This document shows positions 1-11,200 of a stretch of DNA of 64,000 nt, one piece after another. Every line of letters begins with the position of its first letter. Position 1 is the first letter of the stretch. Under the pieces are notes generated by a model that saw only the letters and a list, made by a program, of their open reading frames with translations, did not search any database and was not told where the DNA came from. The position numbers and the translations under genes were made by a program. The DNA lies in the NCBI GenBank assembly GCA_949752735.1, contig OX457036.1:19664246-19728245 (forward strand), in the 5' to 3' direction. The DNA comes from Lumbricus terrestris. Taxonomy: Eukaryota; Annelida; Clitellata; Crassiclitellata; Lumbricidae.

Positions 1-2345
1 TTCATTTATTTTTACTTTAATTCACTCATTCAGTAGTGGTCAGACGTATGAATGGCTGGATGGATGCAAGGATGAAGATGTGAATCAATGGATGAATGAA
101 TACTGGAATAAATAAGTGAAGGAGCTGCATGGATGAATGATTACATTTAGTAGTCAAATAGCATCTCTAGAATCCACGGACACCAAGAATCTTGACATGG
201 TACACCGTACATGTATCTTTTGACTTTTTGTGGACTTATTTGACTGAATTTTTAACGAATTGCTCTGCGTAGCGGTACTTTGCATTCCTGGAAATATTTT
301 GAATGGATCTTGTTATTTGTAGATTGTTCAGGATGGTCCAGTCACTTGAAATAAGTATAACAAAGAATCTTACCTTGATCAGGAGGTACAATGTACATTT
401 ATCCATTAACTAGTTGACAGCTTTTTTCACATCTGCTTGCTTAGTCCATACTAGGGCTCTAAATGAATCATGGACTATTTATATTAATTAGTCAATGTTA
501 TTATGCCTATAAATTCAATTCGTAACTTCTCTTGTGGTAGTGTATACTGGCGCAGGACATGAGCTGATGATGTGCTAAAACCAAGTCATTACTACATCAA
601 TATCCATTAAATCAGCAAATTCAGCATGCCAAGACAAAGTCAGTGTATAATCAGTCTGAGGACGGTTAAGTCTAAGAACAAATTACTTCAGTGACTACAG
701 AATGAATAGCTAGAGGGAAATGAGTTCTGCAATCTTGGTTCAGCAACCAAAGAACTAGTTTACCAAGAACATATATCAATTTGGCTATTGCAAGAGAAAG
801 ATAAATTTTCAGTAGACCAGGCTGAAAAATTGTTAATTTTTAGTTTTTTTTTCTAAAAATGATTTGATCTAATCTAAATGTTTTAATCTCAGCCCTATTC
901 AATCCAGAAATCTGATGTCCTTTTTCTTTCTTTTGTTCTCTGCCCTCAGGCAGGTTTGTATGTCCAACGATGCCACTCATCTCTATTCTGTGCCTCTAAT
1001 GTCCATACTCCTCGTTTTATTATTTCAAACTGACACGTCAAAGTATGATTGCAATTCATAGTATGAACGAAAGATCACAGGTTATTACATTAGTCATTTA
1101 ACTGTTTGCAGCTGTGCAAGGTGCCCATCACTTCCTACTGCTCATTTTGACAATGCCATCTGGCAAATGAAAGCTGAGTTGACCTATTGGAGGAAGGGTG
1201 ACAGGAAACAGTCTTGATCTTGAGTTCTTCATGTCAGAGTGTTAACATTACCAAAAAAAAATCATTATTCCAAAGACTACTTTCTAATGCAAGTTAATCC
1301 ATTAGATGTCTTAACTATTTTGTACAGTAGCCTAAATCTGTTGTTTTTGCGGTTAAGCAGAGTGCTTGAGTGTTTGTATGGCCATAAAAGTTGGCCATGA
1401 ATTTCGTACTGAAAATTTAGTCCCATAGTTCTGTTTTTCATTAATATTTAAAGTGGTATTGTGTCATTTCTTTAGTTTTGAGCTTAAGATTTTGGAGGCT
1501 AAGAGGAACGGAACAAACACCGCGGTACGACACTTTAAAATCACTTTCAGAATGTCTGATCAGAATCTACTTTTTATTCATCAGGTTTCTATTGCATTGT
1601 AAGAAATAAGGTAAGATCGAGGTCAAAAGACTGGAGAAATTCCTGGCTAAAATAAAACAAATCGGATACTTGCCGAGGGTAGTGCTCCAGCTATTGAGGG
1701 ACAAGTCGGGGTTGTGGAGGACCACCTCCTCCAGACAGTTGTGTGGAATGGTACACATGTATTACGCCTTTTCAACCTGCAATCCAGTGGCATTAAGAAC
1801 CTTTGCCCTCGGCCCCTCGTGTTTATAAATTCAAACTATTATTAAAAGATAATAGAAATTTCATATCAAGAATTCAATTATAACTAAATTTCTCTTTTAT
1901 TGTAAGCCTTCCGTTTTTATTAACTTTCCAAACTTTCTTTCTTGCTGTCATTTATGGCATTGCGTGTTTGGGTGGTGTTTAGTTCCAGTTGTTTGAATCT
2001 ATAATATAACGATTATATATATAATTATATATATTTATTTATTTATTAATATTTATATCACAGCCCTACTAGCATTTTTCAGTGGTGAGATCTGTAAAGA
2101 GTTTTTCTACAGATGGTCTTTGATACTGTCAGATGCTTTTGGAGCCCTCTTTCATCTGCTCTAGGTGTCAGTGCTAAAATTGAAGAAAGTAAGACCTAAT
2201 TTGATGATGATGTTGATGATAATACATAAGGCCAAGAACTGGATGGAACAATTTGCACTATTGTATTCTGCAATGTGGCATGCCAATGATGAGGAGCACA
2301 AATACAAGGAGAATGATGACCATTGTTCAATGATTTTTGTTGTAG
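1..2345. other. Sequence upstream of the plus-strand gene fragment
   Basis: I recognise no exon here with confidence. It probably holds an intron or introns of the plus-strand gene whose exons begin at 2346. There is a good pyrimidine-rich acceptor near 950 (ending CCTCAG), but no convincing open frame with a donor follows it. AT-rich simple sequence lies around 2010-2050. Confidence 0.3.
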
Positions 2346-2465
2346 GTTGCACGACACTGCAGATCAAAGCAACGGCTGGAGGAATCTTTGAGTGCAAAGG
2401 AAAATCAATTAGAGGCAGTTACTCTTCTTCTTGAAGACTTAGTTGAAACGGAAACCCATTCCGAG
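2346..2465 (+). CDS. Internal exon of an unidentified plus-strand gene, coiled-coil-like
   Basis: A 120-nt open stretch (40 codons, phase 0) is bounded by an acceptor (TTTTTGTTGTAG) and a donor (GAG|GTAACT). It encodes a charged, Leu/Glu-rich helix-like segment containing SKQRLEESLSAKENQLEAV and ending ETETHSE, which looks like coiled coil. Its length is a multiple of three, and it joins in frame to the exon at 3447. I do not recognise the protein family. The exon call rests on splice signals, an open frame and compatible phases with the next two exons. Confidence 0.55.
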
Positions 2466-2589
2466 GTAACTTTTTAGCATCAATGCAGATGACTAAACAT
2501 TTTCATAAACGCATATACATTTGAACATTAATTTTTCCTATTCTCTGAGTGTAAAAGAAGTAAACTGATCATTTTGTTTGTATGCGTAC

Positions 2590-2791
2590 TTGTTATAGCG
2601 CCCCTTCAAGCTCCTTCTACTCAGAGGCGCTCCCGAATGCAGAGCGGACACTGCATCGGAGTTTCACGCCGAAGCGCTGAGCAATTGTGAGTGAAGGACT
2701 TGCCCAAGGTCCTTACGTGGCGAGGTGGATTCGAACCTCGAACCTTCCGGCTTCAAGGCAACGACGCCACCACTAGACCACCGCGCCCCAC
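2590..2791 (-). repeat. tRNA-derived SINE (family 1)
   Basis: Read on the minus strand it starts GCGCGGTGGTCTAGTGG (A-box-like), followed about 45 nt later by the B box GGTTCGAATCC, as in tRNA-derived SINE heads. It ends with the tail CGGGAGCGCCTCTGAGTAG...GGGGCGCTATA, which also ends LINE fragments in this window. Other copies lie near 4620 and 18828. Confidence 0.7.
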
Positions 2792-3019
2792 ATTGTCATC
2801 ATACACATTGTATGGTTACTAATTATTACTCTCACTTTTTATTCTCTTGCTATTCAGTTTTGATCATTAATTTATTTTGATCAAAAAGGCACTTCTGAGA
2901 TGTAAAAAATTGATGCTATAAATGCCTATGAGAAAGCAAAGCAGGTTTTTCTCAGCAGTCTAAAGTTACAAAGTCTTTCGGCATTGTTTATTCCATTATA
3001 TTGTACTGTATCTGTAAAT

Positions 3020-3068
3020 TTTTAAAGCGCCTCTAACAGTACAGACCAAGAGGTGCTCCCAGTGCAAA
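3020..3068 (-). repeat. SINE/LINE 3' tail fragment with hairpin
   Basis: On the minus strand, GGGAGCACCTCTTGG... is followed by an inverted copy ...AGAGGCGCTTTAAAAAT. It is the same tail type as at 23224-23285 and 49405-49445, with facing GCGCCTCT/AGAGGCGC arms that could form a stem-loop. Confidence 0.5.
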
Positions 3069-3446
3069 GACACAAAGAAAAGAAAGTCTATGAGACAGCA
3101 GAGGGATGCACGTGGGATACAAGTTAATAGCAAGGAATGTGTCAAATGGAGAGAGCTGATTCATTGTCCCATTATGTAACTATTTAATTATTATATCAAT
3201 TTGGTAAATTAGTTTCATGCTTATTTTATTTATATGTCCACAAATTTTGTTGTCCACTTTTTCTTACTGTCTCTGTATCTGTCTGTCGATGCTGGAAACA
3301 GTAGATGATATATGATATGGCTGTATGTCTGTACGATATGCATGCAGGTGTGTCTGTATAATACATTATCTCTAAGATATATTTTCTATCTGTCCGTAAA
3401 CCTGCCAGTTTTTTTCAGCACATGGTAATTGTTGTAGTTCCTGCAG

Positions 3447-3542
3447 ACCGTTAACAGCGGAGCCTCAGCTCTGAAGAAAATGAAGAGAGAACTTGGTGAG
3501 CCAACATCACCAGTTGACGAAAACTTGCGCAACTTGAAAAGA
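3447..3542 (+). CDS. Second recognisable exon of the plus-strand gene
   Basis: A 96-nt open exon (32 codons) lies between acceptor GTTCCTGCAG and the strong donor AGA|GTAAGT. It encodes TVNSGASALKKMKRELGEPT and then SPVDENLRNLKR. The frame is continuous with the exons at 2346 and 6130. The segment is basic and Ser-containing and probably lies near the C-terminus, since the next exon ends the protein. Family not recognised. Confidence 0.55.
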
Positions 3543-3721
3543 GTAAGTACTTGGTTCTTAAGGCCAGGCAATAGATCATAATATAACAGTAATTTATGGT
3601 AATGTAAGGCCACACAAAACTAGACTTGGGGGATAAGGAGGAGAGTACAGAAGGCCGACTTTAATGGGGGTCATGCTTTACTTGCAGCATACTCCTTTAC
3701 TATATTTAATTATTATTAATC

Positions 3722-4014
3722 AGTGACAAGAGAGGAGCTGGGCGCAGAAGAAACGGTAGTGGATAAAATCAGGAAAAGAAGGCTCAGATGTTTCGGTCAT
3801 GTGGAGCGAATGGCGGGAAAGACTACCACTTGCGGTCCTGCACGGGCATATAGAAGGAGAGAGAAGCAGAGGAAGACAACCAAAGACTTGGATGGACAAC
3901 ATCAGAGAGGATCTGAAGGAGATGGATATTAGTATGTCAAGAGCAAAGGATCTAATCAGAAATAGACAAGTCTGGAGAAGTCACGTGGGAGCCTCATCGT
4001 CGTCACATGACTGA
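3722..4014 (+). mobile_element. LINE reverse-transcriptase C-terminal fragment
   Basis: Frame-broken plus-strand coding remnant. It contains RKRRLRCFGHVERM and, in another frame, GRQPKTWMDNIREDL, the characteristic post-RT tail (FGHV-R ... GR--K-W-D-I--DL) of non-LTR retrotransposons. It is a 5'-truncated, frameshifted copy in an intron of the plus-strand gene. Confidence 0.7.
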
Positions 4015-4619
4015 TGGAGGAGAGCAAAGAAAGAATCAGTGGCAAACCTCGGCGAGGCCAAGTAAAAATACACTAAATAATAATAATAATATTCAGTTTT
4101 TATTCAAACCGAAAAGAAAGCAGTAAGATTTAGACTAGGATGACATTAGATTGGAAGTAGTAATTTAGATCCATGTACTTTGTTTTGAAGAGTCTGCAAC
4201 AGCCGAACATGACCTATCTTGACAAGTTGAATGGTATTCTGCAACAGCCAAACATGACCTATTCTCTTGACAAGTCTGCTGTCATTTTCAGCAAAGAGAG
4301 TGCGCCGGAGCATAAAGAGGATGGTGCAAGAGGTACATTGAACGTCTTCACAGAGTATAATCTAACCTATCGAGAGTACCCGGCAATGCCGGTACTTTGC
4401 CGGTACCACTAATGTTCCTCCTCCTTGTGGCACATTCAAGAACATCATGAGACAACAGGTCATGGCTTTGCACTGAGTTGCTGTGAAGCCTTACATTATC
4501 TATTATCTCATCATGATGGACTATTATGTATATAAGCCTATACTATCTTTTTGCCTTATCCTATCAAGTGCTATCTTATCCAGTCTTGTCTTATCTTGTA
4601 TGTATGATGTATGTATGAG

Positions 4620-4830
4620 CACTTGCTATAGCGCCCATTCTAGATTACTACTCAGAGGCGCTCCCGACTACTGCACCAACACTTTTATCGGAGTTTTACA
4701 CTGCGCGCTGGAGCAATGGCGAGTGAAGGACTTAGTCAAGGTCCCTATGCGGGAGCTTGTGGTGGATTTGAGCCCACAATATTCCAGCTACAAGGCGCCG
4801 AACATACCCCCTACACCACCGCACCCCACG
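4620..4830 (-). repeat. Degenerate tRNA-derived SINE (family 1)
   Basis: Diverged copy of the SINE at 2590-2791: on the minus strand it has a GTGCGGTGGTGTAG-like A box, a decayed B box, and the same GGGAGCGCCTCTGAGTAG tail followed by GGGCGCTATAGCAAGTG. It is more mutated than the other two copies. Confidence 0.55.
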
Positions 4831-5216
4831 TATCATATCCAATTAAGTGCAAGTCTTTTTATATTCTATATCCTGTTCCAACCTGTATTGACTTTGCCTA
4901 TATATTGCTGTTGAATATACTGTCATTTGTGACCAATCTGACCAAAACCAGGCTTATGTCGAAACAACAGATAATGGCCAAAATGTGATTAAAAACTAAA
5001 TTTTCCATTATTGGTTTTTGACAGAAAATAATAAATAAATATGTTTTGAACACATTAGAACCTGTGAAAACATTTAATTTTTAATATTTTAGATGAATTT
5101 TTGCTTTAATGATTCGGTGACTTCCGGAAATTTGCCACTCTCCCGCCATTAATAGCCATATTTAGCTTAAGCATAGCAAATGAGGCACGAGTAAAAAGCC
5201 TATTATGCAGCTTGTA

Positions 5217-5790
5217 CACTGTGTCCCAATAAATCGGGCACCCTTTTTCGAATGTGAATAAAACAGGCAAATCTTAATTGATTTTCACAATTTCAAAACT
5301 GTTTTTATCCTGAGATAATTATCTTACACTGATTCGAATGTGAAGTTTCTGGCATGAATATTGACGTCACAATTACGTCATTTGCATCAGAGAATTCAAA
5401 TGTTAAGTACTGAACACAACTTTTTCCCCGACGAACCGGTCAAATCAATTTTTCTTAGCTTATTTAGACCGTCCACTGTCCATCCCTTGTCCAGAAATTT
5501 TCGAATAAACTTCTTTGCGCCGTAATGTTTATTTTTCCGTAAGAATTTTATTACAATTTTGTCTTCTCGGCTGAACGCCATTCTCTAACGACTTTTGTTG
5601 ATATTTGGTTTCGATGTGTAAATTAACGACGTCATTATGACATAATTTTTTAGTGAGGGCCGTTCATAAATTACCAATTTGTAGATAATTATCTCAGGAT
5701 CAAGCCTTTTTTGAAATTTTGACAATCGATGAATATTTACCAGTTTTATTCACGTTATAAAAAGGGTGCCCGATTTATTGGGACAAAGTG
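5217..5790. mobile_element. Mariner/Tc1-type non-autonomous element
   Basis: A 574-bp element flanked by TA on both sides. Its ends, CACTGTGTCCCAATAAATCG and the inverse of CACTTTGTCCCAATAAATCG, extend as an imperfect terminal inverted repeat of about 105 bp on each arm. Inside, the minus strand (5396-5581) encodes about 60 residues starting MAFSREDKIVIKFLRKNKHY and continuing YGAKKFIRKF-DKGW-V-GL-KL-RKID-TGS. That is the N-terminal helix-turn-helix pattern of mariner-like transposases. The catalytic domain is missing, so it is an internally deleted copy. Confidence 0.85.
5396..5581 (-). pseudogene. Transposase N-terminal HTH remnant
   Basis: About 61 codons open inside the mariner-type element. 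The start MAFSREDK, the YGAKK motif and LRKIDLTGSSGKK match the first DNA-binding domain of mariner-like transposases (inference from the family pattern). It stops before any DD(D/E) catalytic region, so it cannot encode an active transposase. Confidence 0.65.
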
Positions 5791-5920
5791 TACATTTGTT
5801 GCAAATTTCATTCACTTCTGAATTTGGTTATTAAAGAATTTTGCATTCCAAAGTTATGCAAAACTTCAAATGAATTTTTCTCAGAATTGTAATTTGAACA
5901 GTTGAACCATATTTTTTTCA

Positions 5921-6052
5921 ATAGGAAAATAAAATTTGTGTTATTTTAAAGAAGACACTTTACTCTTCAAATTGGTATATGTTTAAGATAGGAAAATAAA
6001 ATTTGTGTTATTTGAAAGAAGTACTTTACTCTTCAAATTGGTTTATGTTTAA
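5921..6052. repeat. 67-bp tandem duplication
   Basis: ATAGGAAAATAAAATTTGTG... occurs at 5921 and again at 5988, 67 bp apart and nearly identical, ending about 80 bp before the acceptor of the plus-strand terminal exon. Confidence 0.8.
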
Positions 6053-6129
6053 TGCGTTACCTAAATTGTCAAAAAATCTACTTAGAACTAAAATAATACA
6101 TTTGATTTTATTCTGTATTTGATTTCAGG

Positions 6130-6147
6130 GTTCGACTTCGGTTTGAA
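6130..6147 (+). CDS. Terminal coding exon of the plus-strand gene (GSTSV stop)
   Basis: After a good acceptor (CTGTATTTGATTTCAG) the in-frame continuation is GGT TCG ACT TCG GTT TGA. The protein therefore ends ...NLKR-GSTSV. The last four residues, S-T-S-V, fit the class I PDZ-ligand pattern (S/T-x-hydrophobic). Only 18 nt are coding, so this exon is inferred from the splice signal and phase agreement with the exon at 3447. Confidence 0.45.
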
Positions 6148-8124
6148 ACCTCCAGCTGCTGGACATGGAGGAATTTAAAGTTTGGACAAGTACTCTGGAA
6201 CCTGACCAGCCCGATTTCTGCTTTATAACTCGTTGTTCTTGCAATATGACTATTCGCCATTTAAAATGAACCTTAATATGCTCAGTAGCAGTACCTATGA
6301 ATTACGATACAATGCTTCCCAAAGCACCAACTCTGGACATCGGAATAGTGTAATTTAACGGATCGCATCAAGACTGGTGCAGGTTGACATGTTGTATAAC
6401 AGCCCCTCCGAAATCCACCATCATTCATATAATTATATATATATATAAAACTGATTTGGTTTTCTTGTTTTCTTCGTATTGTGATCAAAATAACCGTTAT
6501 ACAAACAATTTCAAGAAATTAGCTCTACACTTAAGAATGTTTGGTAAAACTACTGATATGTTTCATGTAGAACCAATATAGAAGGCCAAAAGTTACACTT
6601 AAATTACAAATTTCAACGTTGCAGCCAAATATATATATGATGACGGCAAATTCTGCTAATTTAATTACCCAGCAACGAAATGAATTTCCCACAAACTCCT
6701 TAAACACATTCCATTTAGAGGGAATAATATAGCAAATGATGGAAATTTTTTGTAAAAGCAGAACTGATGACACAGTATATTTGACAACATTTCAGATACA
6801 AACAATTTTGAGAAATTTCAATATTTTACTGTAAATTAAACAAAGAATCCGCTCTCACATACATTTGGCTGCAATCTAAAACACGAATGATATGTAACGA
6901 AAATTAAATTGCTGTCAAAAAACACACAAAGCACGTAGTAGTGCACTCTAAAACTGTAAAAATCTTAACGCATCAAGAGTAAAAATGATAATCATCGCCG
7001 ATACAATTACTCAACACTAAAGGAAATGTTTTATGTGAAGATACACTTGCAATGAGCACAGCCAAAAAACAGCAACTGGGGCCTAATTTCTACTGTTTTT
7101 CTAGCAACTACTTTTCAGAAAAAATACATAACTAATCCATAAATGACCCTTCACCTAGAAAACACAATCTCTTGATTGAGCTCTGGTTGACTGGAATGAA
7201 AAAATTGTTGGACCTTTCCAAATTAGCCACTTGCCTTACCAGACGTCTCTACACCCTCAACAACACACGCACACTCAGCTGTACAGTGCTCCAGCCTACA
7301 CAAATTTTACAACTGCAAACCAACACACACTGAATCTAGTCCCTATGCAAGTGACTGTAAAACATATCAAATAGCAACTAACAAGTGCAAGCCTTATCTG
7401 CAACGTAGTCTGAAATCAGTAAGTCATTCTTAAATCAAAGCGTTATTAACACAAAACTACTATCCAAGATGTCACTGAAATAATCTCTAAGAAACTCATA
7501 GTCGACGGAATCAGAGACTTTGGGTTTTGCAAAGGCAGCATTGTCTAGTAGCTCTTGTTAAGCTTTTACAAGCAATATCGTTTTAAGTGCGCTTACATCT
7601 AATTCACTAAAAACCAACTCCAATTTTAAAAGCCATTAAAGATAAAATTTCAAAGAAAAGCAAATAAGTTCTTCCAAGCTCTTTGTATCGTAAATTGTCC
7701 ATTATCAAAGGCTCAAGTTTCTTTCTCTCTGCAAATACACATCAACATATTGAGACTGTTAATAAAAGTTGCTTGCAAAAACAATCACTGCTACAATAAA
7801 GCACTGCAAATCTGGTAAACATACAAAAGCATCCCTTAAACTGAGCATAATCACGGATTTTCTTATGTTTCGGTAGTACAACTTGCATGCAAGTCTCTAT
7901 AAGAAAAATGCTGTTAGCAATGAGAATTGAATGTTGCAAATTTGGAATGCAACCATCTACTGATGAATTGAAAAATATCAGGTCCAAGTAGGAGCACATA
8001 ATTCGCTACACAATATTGTAACTAGGAAATGCAAATAAACTCATCCCGCCACAACTTCTCCAGAATCAATTCTCCTGATCCATTTAGTTCATCTAAGATT
8101 TGCTTGCTTGCATGTTTTGATAAC
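6148..8124. other. Shared 3' flank between two convergent genes
   Basis: Neither strand shows a recognisable coding exon or transposon here. The plus-strand gene terminates at 6147 and beta-spectrin terminates at 8125 from the other side, so this should hold both 3' UTRs. Candidate polyadenylation signals are AATAAA at 7761 (plus strand) and AATAAA on the minus strand at 6107-6112. If both are used, the 3' UTRs would overlap for more than 1.5 kb. Confidence 0.4.
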
Positions 8125-8277
8125 TTACTTCTTCTTGCTGAGAGTGAAGAAGCTCCGGCGTTTTGGTTCGTCACGTTTGCCTTCTAAAGACGGAGGCAGC
8201 GTCTTGTATCCACTTGGACTCGCAGCTTCTTCACCAGCAACCGCCTTGATCTTGGAAACCCAGTCATTCATCTCAGC
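8125..8277 (-). CDS. Beta-spectrin exon 46: PH end, basic C-terminus and stop
   Basis: Residues 2349-2398 and TAA (8125-8127). It begins [18 protein letters not shown], the conserved last PH helix with its Trp, then a linker and the tail [12 protein letters not shown], like the vertebrate ending LFGKKK. The stop codon sits inside AAGAA|GTAAGT, a near-consensus 5' splice site. Confidence 0.95.
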   Translation of the reverse strand, partial: AEMNDWVSKIKAVAGEEAASPSGYKTLPPSLEGKRDEPKRRSFFTLSKKK

Positions 8278-11200
8278 CTGACATCAAACATTTTAACATG
8301 TCACGTCTTAAATCAGACTGCCACAGAGTGAGAATGCAATGCTATAGAACCTTGGTGATGTTCTCAAAGGTTCTATAAAAACAGCGAGATAGATACAAAC
8401 ACACGTAGAACATGGACTAATAAATGTAGAACATGGACTAATAAATGTAAAACATGGACTAATAAGAGCAGGTGCAATATACATTATACAATTGGTCTTT
8501 GGTGGATCGTTCACGCATTCATTCATTCCACTTTCTATGGCACTGTTCAAGACTCCTCATGGTCGCGTCAGAAGCATACCTTTAGGCAGAATGCAGTGTT
8601 GCCTAACAACCTTACAGTAGTAATCACGTTCCAAAGCATCAAGAAAGCATGTCATCTTGTAACACCAGATACATACGACATCAGATATATGAAAGAATAG
8701 GTAGAATGTCTATTTCACTGTTAATAATTAATCTTCGTTTAATTAGACAAATCAGGGTGACACACCGCACCCAGTTACATGTCAATACACTTTAAAAGTA
8801 AACAGCAAAATAATGTGCAAATAACAATGTCATTAATGGGTGTCAAAGAGAACCCTCGGAATAAAGTTTCTAACATCTTTAACTGGTAGAACAAAGGGAT
8901 GTGGTCTAGGTCGCAAGTTATAGGTGGTTTTTGCAAGAGGTGGAAAAAGGTTCCTCAGGACATGATTGGCATTTAGAATTATATTACGAAGCAGCCCAGC
9001 ATCAGCTCCGGCAACTAATTTCTCAATGTTCGGGAACATCGTGGAAAGGAATCCCAGTCGTCGCATCCGATTCAACATTCGAAACTGAATTCATTCGAAG
9101 ATGAATGTTTAGAAACTGTATTTCAGTAACCATGGTAACCAGCACATACCTCATCTTTAGACTGGAACAGATACTCGCCCCCAGTCGGCAGCTTCAGTCT
9201 GAATACATTAGGTCGTTTAACATAGTCAGTTGCAGCCTCTGCATTGGATCCAATCAGGTCAGCTGGTGGCTCATGACGATGGTAAGTCTTTGGATCCTAA
9301 TCAAAACAATGGCACAGGTGTAAACATACAATACATCAGTCTAAGTCCCTTCAAAAATATCAGATGGAATTATAATTCTTGTGAACATTCTGTCCTGCCT
9401 GTGATTCAAAAATTTGAATTTCATCAAACAATATTTGCAAACATTATTATAATTAAGTGCCTGATATCGCGGTTGTAGCAATGTTTCTTTGGGTTCCTTG
9501 CACCTGCTGGAAAAATAAAAGATTTTTTACTCTGCCTCCAAGCATAATAAAGAAAAATTCCCTAGAAACCTGGGATATTCATAATGACCATTACGCGGTC
9601 AAATTTTGACTCCCGTCAAATTTTTATGAGCAATTCAAAGCAATTCATTAATAAACAACACAATAGCTGAATTTACTCACTGCCTTGGCATGCTTCTGGT
9701 CCCTGTAGAATGCTAAAGATCTTCCTGCCAACACGACAAAGACTTTCTCCCAGGACCTACAGATAATCAGATTTAAAAGATGCAACGCAAATACAAGATA
9801 ACTTTCGGCAGTTGAAGTTGAAAGATTCATATCTTTCTATCCGTTCAAATTTATGAAATGATATTTTGGAATCATATTCTTAGTTCAATTCTCTAGATAT
9901 TGAGAAAAATTTAGAATGATTAATAATCAGACGTTGGAGATATTGAAAAACAGTTTGGCTTACTTTTTTTTAACCACGGTGTAAATACAGTATGTGTTGG
10001 CATGTATCAAAAAATAGCATAACGAGCTTGCAAACGTTTTAAACAACAAAACCCTGTGAAAGATAATCAATTATTCTGGCACATCAAAAAACAATTTTAA
10101 TAACATAACACTCACGCCATTTCCCCACATATAGCCAAAACATTTGCCCAATTAATGAATGAGAATGAAGGGGCAGATTTCAACTAGCATAAGATGTCTT
10201 TGGCAGGCACCTGTTGGATGCCTTCTTAACAGTCGACTCCCATTCGTGCTTCCTGTTGAGAGTTGCCTCCACCACAGTCTCACCACCAACCGCTGCTCCA
10301 GGAGAAGCACTGGCAGATGCTTGGACTGATTCTAAAAACAATGATCATCATCTTCATAGTTAAGACAACGATACAAAACATCAGCACTGTCATGCCAACA
10401 TTGAATATGGAAATCACCATACTTGAAACGTGCAGAATCCACCTGCAGGTTGGGTTAAGAGGCTAAATTCAATCAAAATAAGCAGTCGTTGATGGAAGGG
10501 CAAAAAGTAAAAACGTAAATGTTCGTGATAAACGTGCAAAATAAAAACTTGTGCAATTGTTCTTGTATGAATGAACTGAAGAATGAACCAAAATTAATCC
10601 TTTACGCGTTTGCCCCGAGTATATCCGCTGAAAACGAGCTTAAAATTTAAAAATGAACGGGTAAAGGGTTAAAGAAAGACTACCATAAACTCAATACTAT
10701 AAAACTTGTTCTAGCTTTGCATATCAAACTTCATACAAGCGCATCCTGGTTTTATTTTCAAAGCTATTACCCATGCAGTACCAAGAAAACTACAGAGCAT
10801 TCAGACTAATACTTCAGCTGTACCTGAAACCCTAATGGCTATACATATTACATATGGGTCCCATCTCAGATATTTTAAAAGGCATGCAATCATCATTATT
10901 TCATGATATGTCCAGGGACTTACAAAAAATTTAAATGACCAGCATTGCAATATGCAGAAAGCTGTAACAGAAGCAGAATTGCAATGTGGAGCAGGACTAG
11001 CAAAAACACTAGTCACTATATAACATGCGTTCTTTACTTTGAAGCACAGCTACTAAAATTCATTCATTAAGACAATTCCTTTGCAATGGATCTAATTCAA
11101 ATTCTTTGCCAGAGAGACTCATATCTATGCCAATGATGGGCGATTCAATTTCACTAGAAGTCTAAGAAACGACTGGACATTATAACGGAAACTTAAAAAA

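Noticed and set aside
2590..2791. A genuine tRNA gene (A and B boxes present)
   Set aside because: The region between and around the boxes does not give a proper cloverleaf with a paired acceptor stem, and a SINE body and tail follow. The same holds for 4620, 18828 and 55838.
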